From positions 16,814,956 through 16,826,955 of the forward strand of contig CM022671.1 of NCBI GenBank assembly GCA_012295275.1: 12,000 nt of DNA, in the 5' to 3' direction. Shown piece after piece: positions 1-7,624 of the stretch. The notes beneath the pieces were generated by a model. That model did no database searches. It had not been told where the DNA came from and was given only the letters and a program-made list of their open reading frames with translations. The stretch's first letter is position 1. Every line of letters begins with the position of its first letter. This DNA comes from Chrysomallon squamiferum. Its lineage: Eukaryota; Mollusca; Gastropoda; Neomphalida; Peltospiridae. The position numbers and the translations under genes are program-made.

Positions 1-1306
1 GTCTTTGTTGGCTACACTGTTTTTCATATCCATCATGAAACTAACATTTTCAGTATTGTTGTATAAATCTCATACTGAAACACAACCAGGGTGCATCTTG
101 AATTTGATTTAAAAAATAAAGACTCTTCCTTGATGTGAATTAGACCTGAGAAAGATTAATGATCATTTGGTAAATTCATTATATTCAGGGTATTTGATAT
201 TTGGTGTGTGGTTTTTTGTTTCTTGCCTGGGTCAAACATCAGATTTATGCAAGTAAACTAGAGTATGTGATAATTTTTTGGTATCTGTTATGTATGTACA
301 TGTGGGTTTTGATATAATCAGTAACTCAGATTTCTGATTCATTTAACAGTTTTTACATTAATTGTAAAATAAACCAAAACAGTTTTTCTGATCTTGTATA
401 ACAGATAGTTTCAAAATTAGAAGCCCAGTTTCATGAAGTTTTCAGTTTCAAGATCTTCATGTTCATATGATAGTTTAAACACTTAAGTTTTTGGACAGTT
501 AAATAAAGACAACTATGGTAACCATTTATTATGTGTTTTATTCCTTCTTCATGAAAAAAAACCAAGCACCAGAAAATGTTGTTTACACTTAAAGTAATAT
601 TGCTAATGAAATTGTGATAAACTGAGTTTGTTGTGACATTATTGAGTTAGTTTATTTTTTAGGGAAAAAAACATTGGTTATAATTTACTTAGTAAATGTT
701 AAAGACAGTACAAACATGATAATGCCATTTAGAATACAGTGAGTCACATAACTCGTTTTTTTTTTTGTTTTTTTAACATGTGGCAATTTACAAAATCCTG
801 TGGGTAATAAAATAAGTGTTTGTCCACACAGTTGTACAACAAAACATAATATCACTGACCTGACATGAACTACATTTATTTGCTCATTATTGATTTAGCT
901 ATGGATTTGCACTGCAGTCAACCTATTGCTTTTATTCAGTAGGTTACACAAGAACATTTTTGTATCTGTGTATGTATTAGAGAGCTGTACAACAGGGTTC
1001 TTTATATCTTGAATTTGTATTACATCAGGTGTAATTAATAAACAAATTGTGGACTTCTTTGTGTGTTTATTTGAGCTGTTTATTTCAGTGTTGTAGCTGC
1101 AATAAACATTTCTACTGTGCTTATCTGTTGAGTACAAAAACAGTTATATAATACAGTTCTTCACTTCTGATGTATCTATACACTAATATGCCACAGAGTA
1201 TAGTATTAAAAAGAATATTTGTAAATAAATATATCAGAATATGTCTTAAGACTGAATATCACATGATATAGAGAAAATGAATGACTGAATGAATGTTTTT
1301 ATCCAG
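1..1306. other. AT-rich non-coding DNA, nothing recognised
   Basis: No convincing exon, RNA gene or transposon is visible. Short T tracts occur, for example 756-774 interrupted by one G. A short minus-strand frame at 895-1137 is low-complexity in codon use and resembles nothing I know. If the whole window lies in one gene, this is upstream ELAPOR intron; it could equally be intergenic. Confidence 0.6.
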
Positions 1307-1343
1307 CATGAAAAACAGATCAGCATCTTGGAGTCAGACAGAC
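1307..1343 (+). CDS. Possible 37-bp microexon, coiled-coil-like peptide
   Basis: A good acceptor (GTTTTTATCCAG ending at 1306) and a strong donor (GTAAGA at 1344) flank 37 bp. The frame without a stop that looks best reads HEKQISILESDR plus one base, a charged heptad-like peptide of the sort found in coiled coils. It resembles no part of ELAPOR. Matched splice signals this close together can arise by chance in AT-rich DNA, and no partner exon was found. It could belong to a different gene or be noise. Confidence 0.2.
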
Positions 1344-1980
1344 GTAAGAAAATGATTCATATAAAATTAAAGAGCTAATTTAGAGAGAAATGCTGCTCTC
1401 CATGGCTTGAAGAATTAGTTTTTGACAGCATAGCTTTTATTTAACCCATCTCTCACAACTCTTTCCAATTGCAGGCAGCATCCCATGTTTGTTTTTATCA
1501 AATGCTTGTTTTTGGTTTCTTATAGAATAGTTTGATTATAGAATGCGTTAAAGCGTAATAAAATGATTATTCAAGCATTTGTTTTTATTAATGATTAATG
1601 ATTTCAGGTATTAATTTTAATTCTGACACTGTGATGTGGAATTTATTATTATTTTGGTTTCCTTTTTGAACAAAATTGTTCATAAATATTTACATTATGT
1701 TTGGGGGTGATCAATATGGAAATTACACACATAAAACTGAAAGTGTATTAGGTTCTGTTTTTTTTTTTGTTTTTTTTTTTAATTATCTGGAGAATATAAA
1801 AAATAAATAGTCTCATTATGTTAATGTTATTAAAAAACTATGTGTATGAATCAGTACCTTAACTGATTTGTAGATTTTCTGATGATATGAATACACAAGT
1901 TAACCCTCTGAATCCCAAATTCCATACATACAAGTAATCCACAAATTTCACACACTTGATCTAAAGGTGAGGATTAAATT
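1344..1980. other. AT-rich non-coding DNA
   Basis: Nothing gene-like is visible. The only notable element is a T tract at 1758-1780 interrupted by a single G. Confidence 0.6.
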
Positions 1981-2434
1981 TAATGTTCACTAGATCATGT
2001 GGGTGATCCCACTGAACAAGCTTCAAGAAGGTGTGGCTGGACACAAATGCAGACAGACCCCAGGGTGAAGAGATCATGATCTTCATGGACTAGATGTTGT
2101 CTAAGACCTGGGTGGATGTTCCCTGAACAGGACAAACTTTGTATGGAATCACTTTCTAAACAACAAAGAATCACCTTGAAAGGTTGCTTAACAAGTTCCA
2201 TTCCTTTATCACAAGTCATCCCTTCCAAACATTCACCAGTTCATCTGTTTGGCCAAGCATGAACCATATCAAATGGAAGTGAAATTGGCACGGCAGGAAG
2301 GACGCCCATGGAAACCTCATGGGAAATGGAAGTATGTGTCCATTGGTCAACAAATAAAAAGAGAAAAGGACAAACTGATGAATTGTGACAAGTCTGTGGA
2401 TTCAGTCATCCATATTCTGGGTGAGCTGCAGTGA
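1981..2434. other. GC-richer island with short reading frames on both strands, origin unknown
   Basis: This stretch is visibly richer in G and C, and more complex, than its surroundings. A minus-strand frame is open at 1995-2228 (77 codons). A plus-strand frame is open from about 2192 to a TGA ending at 2434; its clearest part runs LAKHEPYQMEVKLARQEG and later GKWKYVSIGQQIKRE. A possible acceptor (CATTCACCAG) ends at 2239 and a possible donor (GTGAGC) starts at 2421. I do not recognise either peptide. A decayed mobile element, an old retrocopy, or a lineage-specific exon all fit. The two frames cannot both be conserved genes; the plus frame has the more protein-like composition. Confidence 0.35.
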
Positions 2435-2545
2435 ATGACATTATCAAATTGACAGACACTGAATGACGTCATCAAGCAGAAACTAGTAGACTGTAAATGA
2501 CAGTAAATGACAAACTAATGCTGTTGAATGGTGTTATCAAAAATG
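2432..2545 (+). repeat. Degenerate ~30-bp tandem repeat with a palindromic CRE-like site
   Basis: Related units begin TGAATGACATTATCAA (2432), TGAATGACGTCATCAA (2460), TGTAAATGACAGTAAATG (about 2492) and TGAATGGTGTTATCAA (2524), so spacing is about 28-32 bp. The second unit contains the perfect palindrome TGACGTCA at 2464-2471, the consensus CREB/ATF binding site. The other units have decayed versions. Repeat character is fairly clear; a regulatory role is not shown. Confidence 0.5.
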
Positions 2546-2966
2546 ATGGGCTTCATCAGCTGTCATAGATGCTCTAAAGGAATAAATGTCATACAGTTGG
2601 AATGTTAAATAATTTTTTTTCCTTTGGCCCATCTTTTTTGAGACTGCAATCACCCAGCTTATTATGTAATTTCAGATTGATCCAGTACACTCTTATAATC
2701 CACTACAAGGTTTGAAATGAACTCATCCAACTTCCCAGATAGTGTGAAAGGCTGTTACATTATTCCCAGTTGATGTAATAACATTTTAATCCATGCTTAT
2801 TTTTTTAGATCAAGTGGGAAGACATCTATCTAATGCACACCCTCAGATCCCCAGGCAAAATGGCTGAAATTTGAAATATCCATTTTTTTTGGTCTCTACT
2901 AACTGATTGCCTGAATATCTAATGATCATGCCATTAATAATTTTTAAAAAGAAGAAATTAATGGCA

Positions 2967-3001
<35 letters not shown>

Positions 3002-3009
3002 ATTTTTAT
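2546..3009. other. AT-rich DNA with a 27-bp T tract
   Basis: No gene is visible. A pure T run fills 2971-2997. It is preceded by TAATAATTTTTA at 2935-2946, and the same 12 bases recur at 2997-3008. That is the arrangement expected if a short retroposon with a reversed poly(A) end inserted here, but the enclosed ~50 bp is too small and simple to prove it. Confidence 0.4.
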
Positions 3010-3219
3010 TTGGTTGTTTTAGTTAAAATTTTAACCACTCTGATTCAAAGGTTTAGTTGGAATGATTTTTATTTAACACTTGTAAAAGAAGACACATGTA
3101 GTGTCACTGTGACAGCAGCTTCAGTTAATTCTCTAGAATTAGAAATGACAACAATACCTCCGTGCTTGAGAAGAACAGCTTATGTCAGACTGACATGCAA
3201 TACCAGAAAACCTTTGTAG
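3010..3219 (+). other. Unassigned short open frame
   Basis: The frame is open for 69 codons and ends at a TAG at 3217-3219; its first codon is TTG, not ATG. The second half, reading LELEMTTIPPCLRRTAYV, has more protein-like composition than its surroundings. A possible acceptor TGTTTTAG ends at 3022. I recognise no family and find no donor that would make it a clear internal exon. It could be a decayed element, a terminal exon of an unknown gene, or chance. Confidence 0.2.
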
Positions 3220-3394
3220 ACAGGCAGAGAGTCTTTTTTACCTTCACACTAATTTCATTGTTTTGCCAGACGTGCTTGATAGCTCCCAGCCATCTGTTGC
3301 ACTCCCAGAATTAACTTGTTACCACACATCTAGTCTCTATTAGAAATTAAAAATAGAGCTGTAGATATTTTGTTTATATTTTGTAAATTTTTTG

Positions 3395-3900
3395 TGTTAA
3401 TGTAAATGTATAATTTGAAATAGTAGATAAAAAAAACCCTGTCTTTGTGAATGTTGATTGTAAATGTATAATTTGTAACAGATAATAACAAGACTTCTTC
3501 ATTTTGAAATTGTCTTTGTAAGTGTTTATTGTAAATGTATAATCTGTAACAGGAGTTAGAATAGAAAAAGAGAGAAATGTTTTGAAACTAACTTTATGGA
3601 TTAAAGTTTCAAATGTATATTTATTTTTATAAAATTATTACTATTATTTTATTTATTTATTTATTTTTAATTTGAGATAAAATAGAAAGTAATTTATATA
3701 TGTTCTAAATTAAATTTATTAACAAAAATTTAAAAAAGTATAATTTTTAATTTGAGAAAAAATAGGAAGGACTATCTAAATTTTTGAAACTGGCTCTGTA
3801 AATGCCGGTTTCTAAATACCTAATTTTTAATCAGGGATATAAAAAAAACAATAAAAAAACCACAGCACATATTTTGAAACTGACTTCATTAATTAGATTC
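3395..3900 (+). repeat. Decayed ~80-90 bp tandem repeat
   Basis: Two landmarks recur in the same order. GTAAATGTATAATTT or a one-base variant is seen at 3402, 3460 and 3531, and TTTTGAAACT or a close variant at 3502, 3580, 3782 and 3872. Each is followed or preceded by a CTTTGTAAATG-like link and an A-rich stretch. Spacings of 58, 71, 78 and 90 bp show many indels. The region around 3620-3760 has been overgrown by ATTT and A/T-rich simple sequence. An old, diverged minisatellite is the simplest reading. Confidence 0.55.
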
Positions 3901-4556
3901 TAGCAGTTAATGCACTGGTTCTTCTTTTTACTGGCTGTTTGGTCATATAACCATAGCAAGCAGATGCTGCAAGTAATTATGTGCATCACTGTTAATCAGT
4001 TCTGCTGAAATTCTGCGTCGTCTCATGATTGTATGTAATTTTTACTGCCCACTTGTTAATCTGCTTCCAGTTAACCAAGTTTAGAAGAGAAAAAAACCTG
4101 TGATGGTCGTAACATAACACGATCAACATGCATGTTATCAAATTCTCTTCACACTCTCGTACTGCAGGCTGTGTTGTGTCTGAGCTATTAACTAAGATTT
4201 CAAATACTCATCTGTCATTTTTGTCTGTGTTATAACACACTCTTCAAAAGATCTGGTTCAAGTCTTGTGTATTGATTTAAACAACCGGTGGATTTTTTTT
4301 TTGGTTTTTTTCTGACATTATTTTCAGTACAGAGGAGAGGCTGTCTAATAAATTACTTAGACTTTATTTGAAATTTCTAACTAAGAGCTCTTCTTTTTTT
4401 TTTTCCCACATCCAGCACTGAAAACAAACTCGAGGAATAACAAAGCTGAAGAAATTAGGGGAAAAAAAAAAATTTACTTGACAAAAATTGTTTTATGTAA
4501 TTAAGAGGTGTTTTTTTTTGTTTTGTTTTTTTGTCTTCTGAGAAGTTTTTTTATTT
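3901..4556. other. AT-rich non-coding DNA with interrupted T tracts
   Basis: No exon or RNA gene is seen. T tracts interrupted by one or two G occur at 4293-4311 and 4511-4532. A B-box-like GGTTCAAGTC at about 4256 has no A box upstream, so I do not call a tRNA or SINE. Confidence 0.5.
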
Positions 4557-4570
4557 TTTATTTATTTATT

Positions 4571-4611
<41 letters not shown>
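4557..4611 (+). repeat. Compound microsatellite (TTTA)6 then (TTA)10
   Basis: TTTA units occupy about 4557-4580 and switch directly to TTA units at 4581-4610. The compound structure is typical of growth by replication slippage. Confidence 0.9.
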
Positions 4612-4612
<1 letters not shown>

Positions 4613-5013
4613 TTTCTCTGTTGGTTATGGATGGTTATATGGATCAGAAAGGGAATGTTTGTTACATACATATCTTAAATTCAGTTTGAAAAATGTTTGG
4701 CATTTACTTATAAATGTCAGATATGTAATTATATTGGTATCAGCTGCATTGAATCCTTCTCGCATGTACCAGAAAACAGACTGTCATATGTTACATAGGA
4801 AGTATGGTTATGTTGTAAATTCATTGAATTGTTCACATACATACATACACTTGCACACACAAACACTATGAACATATTCTCAAGTTACTTTTGACATAAT
4901 TGTTTGGGTTGTTGTTGGGTTTTTTTTGTTTTTTGTAAATATTATAACAGGCACACCACATACACATTTACATGCTTCTTTATCATACTTCTGTTTTCAT
5001 AAGCATTAATTCT

Positions 5014-5014
<1 letters not shown>
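4612..5014. other. AT-rich non-coding DNA
   Basis: Nothing recognised. A plus-strand frame at 4659-4871 is open but has no family resemblance and ends in ACAT/CACA simple sequence. An interrupted T tract lies at 4920-4934. Confidence 0.5.

Positions 5015-5054
<40 letters not shown>
5015..5054 (+). repeat. (AC)20 microsatellite
   Basis: There are 40 uninterrupted bases of AC. Perfect runs of this length are usually polymorphic. Confidence 0.95.
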
Positions 5055-5056
<2 letters not shown>

Positions 5057-5147
5057 TTATTTTACCTCACTTAATACACTTATTAATCAACAAAACTTCA
5101 AAGACTTTACTTTTTAAATCCTTTCATATGTAATGTTTTTGTCTGAA

Positions 5148-5167
5148 ATATATATATATATATATAT
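5148..5167 (+). repeat. (AT)10 microsatellite
   Basis: There are twenty uninterrupted bases of AT, in AT-rich flanks about 90 bp after the AC run. The run can fold on itself as a hairpin. Confidence 0.9.
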
Positions 5168-5229
5168 CTTCACAGACTTGGGATTGAGCAGCTGCAGTTA
5201 TTAATAAATCTTGTTTCTGTTTCATTGTC

Positions 5230-5470
5230 TGATTACCAGCTGTTGCCTGCAGTTTAACATACGTGATGTGTCTGTAGGCTGGAACACTGTGCCATTGCCC
5301 GTGTGAATGTAAGGGATTCGATGACCTGGATCCTTTATTGGCTAATTATCCCTTGTATGTTTCTCCAATATATATAAACCTAAATCCACCATTTTGTTTC
5401 CCTAGACATTGATCTATTCCTGTAAATGCAAAATGTTATATTTTGATTTGTGGTCAATAAATTTTATACA
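5230..5470 (+). other. Small complex island with TATA-like and poly(A)-like signals
   Basis: The sequence at about 5230-5340 is of normal complexity (GTGCCATTGCCCGTGTGAAT, GATTCGATGACCTGG), unlike its flanks. ATATATATAAACC near 5370 resembles a TATA box, and CAATAAATTTTATAC near 5455 contains AATAAA. The order TATA box, ~85 bp, AATAAA, then TTATACA is how a small solo LTR looks. I could not find matching target-site duplications or define the ends, and no protein is encoded. A short promoter or chance in AT-rich DNA are alternatives. Confidence 0.25.
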
Positions 5471-6238
5471 TATTTAGAATTATATAATAGGAATAGAGCT
5501 TTATTGTTTGGCTCTTATAAATCTGAAGCGTATATATATATATTTAGGTAGAGGTACTTACTAATTTCATAATTTTTGGATAATTATCTGTCAAGTTGCA
5601 GTAGTAATGCTAAAAATTAGGTCAGCAACATGGCTGTGGTGATAGCAAATTGGGATAGATCAAATCCAGGTCTAACACCAGAGAAAACAAGCAGTTAAAA
5701 TAACTGAAAAATAATATTTTAAATTTATATTGTAGTGTCATCAGCTTAATCATAACAGCTACAGCAAACCACTGATACACAATATCTGTATTTGTCATAG
5801 TTCTAAATGTCATCTTCCACTGGCTTATTCAGATGATATACTAAATATCGTATGTGATGAGTAAAAAAACAAATACAAAACCTGAAAAAAACCCCATAAA
5901 AAACTTTTTTAAAAATATAATAGTTTCTAAAAAAAATATATTCTAAAACTATTAATGCTTGAATATTTAATAGATAAAAATTAATAACATTTGTTTGCTA
6001 AAAAACAAAACCCACTAAAAAAAAAAAAAACCAACAATAACTATGTTTAGTGTATTAATATTTGAATATTCATAAAAGAGATTTAAAAAAAGATAATAAA
6101 ATGTGTGCCATAGGTAACAGGACCTGTAGTGAACAGCTTGACTGCCAGCTGTCACTTGCAGTTGATTGTAATTATTCATGCTAGGGCAAAACAATGATAG
6201 AAAACAAAGCATTCACAATTAGTGAAATATATCTTACT
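5471..6238. other. AT-rich non-coding DNA
   Basis: No gene or complex repeat is visible. It contains short TA runs (for example 5530-5543) and several A tracts at 5860-6060. Minus-strand frames at 5622-5813 and 6015-6212 are open only because of composition. Confidence 0.55.
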
Positions 6239-6530
6239 CACAGTACACACACGTTTTGCTCACTGTATGCAAACACATTTTATTCTCAATACACGAACAC
6301 ATTTTACTCTCAATACACAAAGATATTTTATTCACAGTATACAAACACATTCTCCTCACAATACACAAACACATTGCTCTCAGTTCACACACATTTTGTT
6401 CACGGTAAACAAATATACACCATTCAGAGCACATAAACACAAATCTTATTCACAGTACACAAACACGTTTTTCTCAAAATACACACATTCCTCACGGTTT
6501 AGAATCACACATTTTGTTCACAGTACACAC
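6239..6530 (+). repeat. 24-bp minisatellite, about 12 degenerate units
   Basis: Units of 20-26 bp, most often 24, follow the pattern CACAGTACACAAACACATTTTATT. The clearest copies start at 6261, 6285, 6309, 6333 and 6357. CACA/CTCA-rich starts alternate with TTTTATT-like ends. Because 24 is divisible by three, several frames on both strands stay open across it (for example a repeating YTNTFYSQ peptide). These are artefacts of the repeat, not genes. Degenerate units continue after the 55-bp duplication to about 6727. Confidence 0.85.
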
Positions 6531-6540
6531 ACGTACATAT

Positions 6541-6658
6541 TAAGACATATTTTTTCTTTTTTTAATTTAAATATCATTATCGGGTACATATATATTAAGA
6601 CATATTTTTTCTTTTTTTAATTTAAATATCATTATCGGGTACATACATATTAAGACAT
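6541..6658 (+). repeat. Recent 55-bp tandem duplication
   Basis: Copy 1 (6541-6595) and copy 2 (6596-6650) differ at one position (TACATATATAT versus TACATACATAT), and the first 8 bases of a third copy follow at 6651. Each unit starts TAAGACATATTTTTTC and contains TTTAAATATCATTATCGGG. It sits inside the older minisatellite and is far less diverged, so it is much younger. Confidence 0.93.
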
Positions 6659-6984
6659 AAACATACACACTGATCACAGTACACACATGTATTGTTCAGA
6701 GGACATAAACACATCTTGTTCACAATGCCCCTTGTCAGTGTGTTCTGTCTTAATAATTTTATGTATGTTAGATTGGTTGGTCACTATAAATGGTGTAGTA
6801 TTTAAAAGAAAACAAAAACAGCAACAAAAATTCCCAACTAATAATGGATTGGTGTTAGAAACTATGTAGAAATGGTGGATTTTATTTGGTTTTTCACTGG
6901 GTTCATTAATAATGCTGCTCTCTATTCTGAAGCTGGATATACATGTATTATCACTGTATGTATGGACTGAGGTGTTTGTGTATC

Positions 6985-6986
<2 letters not shown>
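6659..6986. other. Minisatellite tail and plain AT-rich DNA
   Basis: Degenerate CACAGTACACACATGTATTG-type units continue to about 6727. The rest is unremarkable. A frame at 6687-6869 is open but resembles no protein family. Confidence 0.55.
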
Positions 6987-7042
<56 letters not shown>

Positions 7043-7064
7043 TATCTGTGTGTGTGTGTGTGTG
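6987..7064 (+). repeat. (TG)27 and (TG)9 microsatellite
   Basis: A perfect 54-base TG run at 6987-7040 is separated from an 18-base TG run at 7047-7064 by AGTATC. Long alternating purine-pyrimidine runs like this can adopt Z-DNA in vitro. It lies about 230 bp upstream of the first recognised exon. Confidence 0.95.
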
Positions 7065-7243
7065 GTTTATTGAAATGAAATAAAGATTAATAAGAATGGA
7101 GAATTTTCTTTTTAATAAACAGAGAAATAAAAACTAACAGTAACTATGTAATTGATACAAGTAACAAATTAACAATGTAATTTCACAGTACAAAATAATT
7201 TGAATAATTTATTTAGTTTGATGATCCTTTAGATGTTCATTCA

Positions 7244-7250
<7 letters not shown>

Positions 7251-7290
<40 letters not shown>
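7251..7290 (+). repeat. (TTA)13 microsatellite abutting a splice acceptor
   Basis: Forty bases of perfect TTA repeat end six bases before the AG at 7296-7297 that opens ELAPOR exon A. It occupies the place where a polypyrimidine tract normally lies, leaving only TTTTAC of ordinary acceptor sequence. Length changes here would alter the acceptor context. Confidence 0.93.
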
Positions 7291-7291
<1 letters not shown>

Positions 7292-7297
7292 TTACAG

Positions 7298-7445
7298 AGC
7301 AACATGGCAGCCAGCAGGAAAATTCATCGTAGCTCTGCCCAGTCAGTGTACCACTAATCTCGTGTATACCACTAAGCTTGTAGAAGCAGGCCGTGTTCAG
7401 TTTGAATACCAATACACTGATCCAGAAACACTATTTCACTTTATG
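7298..7445 (+). CDS. ELAPOR1: ELAPOR-family protein, internal exon A (partial gene)
   Basis: This is the first recognisable exon of an ELAPOR (KIAA1324/EIG121 or its paralogue KIAA1324L) gene. The family is type I membrane proteins of the endosome, lysosome and trans-Golgi, linked in vertebrates to autophagy and cell survival. Acceptor TTTACAG ends at 7297 and donor ATG|GTGAGT begins at 7446. The exon is 148 bp: one base completing a split codon, then 49 codons. It starts ATWQPAGKF and ends LFHFM, with one cysteine in SQCTTN. Vertebrate ELAPOR has the same order: TW-x-P-x-G, a conserved cysteine followed by T, then an FEY-x-Y strand. The preceding exon must end with two bases of a codon; I could not find it. 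Coding potential, splice sites and family match agree. Which vertebrate paralogue is closer is undecided; invertebrates probably have one co-orthologue. Confidence 0.85.
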
Positions 7446-7506
7446 GTGAGTACTAGAAAAGTTGTGTTTTCTGTGTTGTTTTCATGTAATTATAAAAATT
7501 AGCAAA

Positions 7507-7549
7507 TTTTGATAAGCCATATAATTATCATTTTGATAAGCCATATAAT
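7507..7549 (+). repeat. Two-copy 24-bp direct duplication
   Basis: TTTTGATAAGCCATATAAT occurs at 7507-7525 and again, identical, at 7531-7549, a period of 24 bp. It lies about 60 bp after the exon A donor. The identity of the copies suggests a recent event. Confidence 0.9.
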
Positions 7550-7600
7550 ATATATATATTACACAAAGAATACATTGATACAGTTGATTTTTGAGCAAAC

Positions 7601-7624
7601 ACATACATACATACATACATACAT
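7601..7624 (+). repeat. (ACAT)6 microsatellite
   Basis: There are six uninterrupted ACAT units within the first intron between recognised exons. Confidence 0.88.

Noticed and set aside
895-1137. Minus-strand frame of 80 codons
   Set aside because: Rich in Ser, Thr, Asn and Ile as expected from AT-rich DNA. No family resemblance and no splice or promoter context.
4245-4275. B-box-like GGTTCAAGTC suggesting a tRNA or tRNA-derived SINE
   Set aside because: No A box at the right distance upstream, no cloverleaf stems, and no poly(A) or repeated tail.
4659-4871. Plus-strand frame of 70 codons
   Set aside because: Ends in ACAT/CACA simple sequence and has no recognisable motif; composition explains it.
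5275-5405. Frame reading CHCPCECKGFDDLD as a possible upstream ELAPOR cysteine-rich exon
   Set aside because: The cysteine spacing and flanking residues do not match the family, the frame lacks the expected downstream landmarks, and no donor of the required phase was found.
5622-6212. Minus-strand frames at 5622-5813 and 6015-6212
   Set aside because: Low-complexity hydrophobic peptides rich in Phe, Tyr and Leu from A/T-rich DNA; no motif.
6194-6620. Plus-strand frames of 80 and 132 codons and a minus-strand frame of 68 codons
   Set aside because: They run through the 24-bp minisatellite and the 55-bp duplication. Open frames on both strands come from the repeat period, not from coding.
5015-7064. 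AC/TG and TTA arrays as possible CRISPR-like or origin-like structures
   Set aside because: These are plain microsatellites in animal intronic DNA, with no unique spacers between regular repeats.
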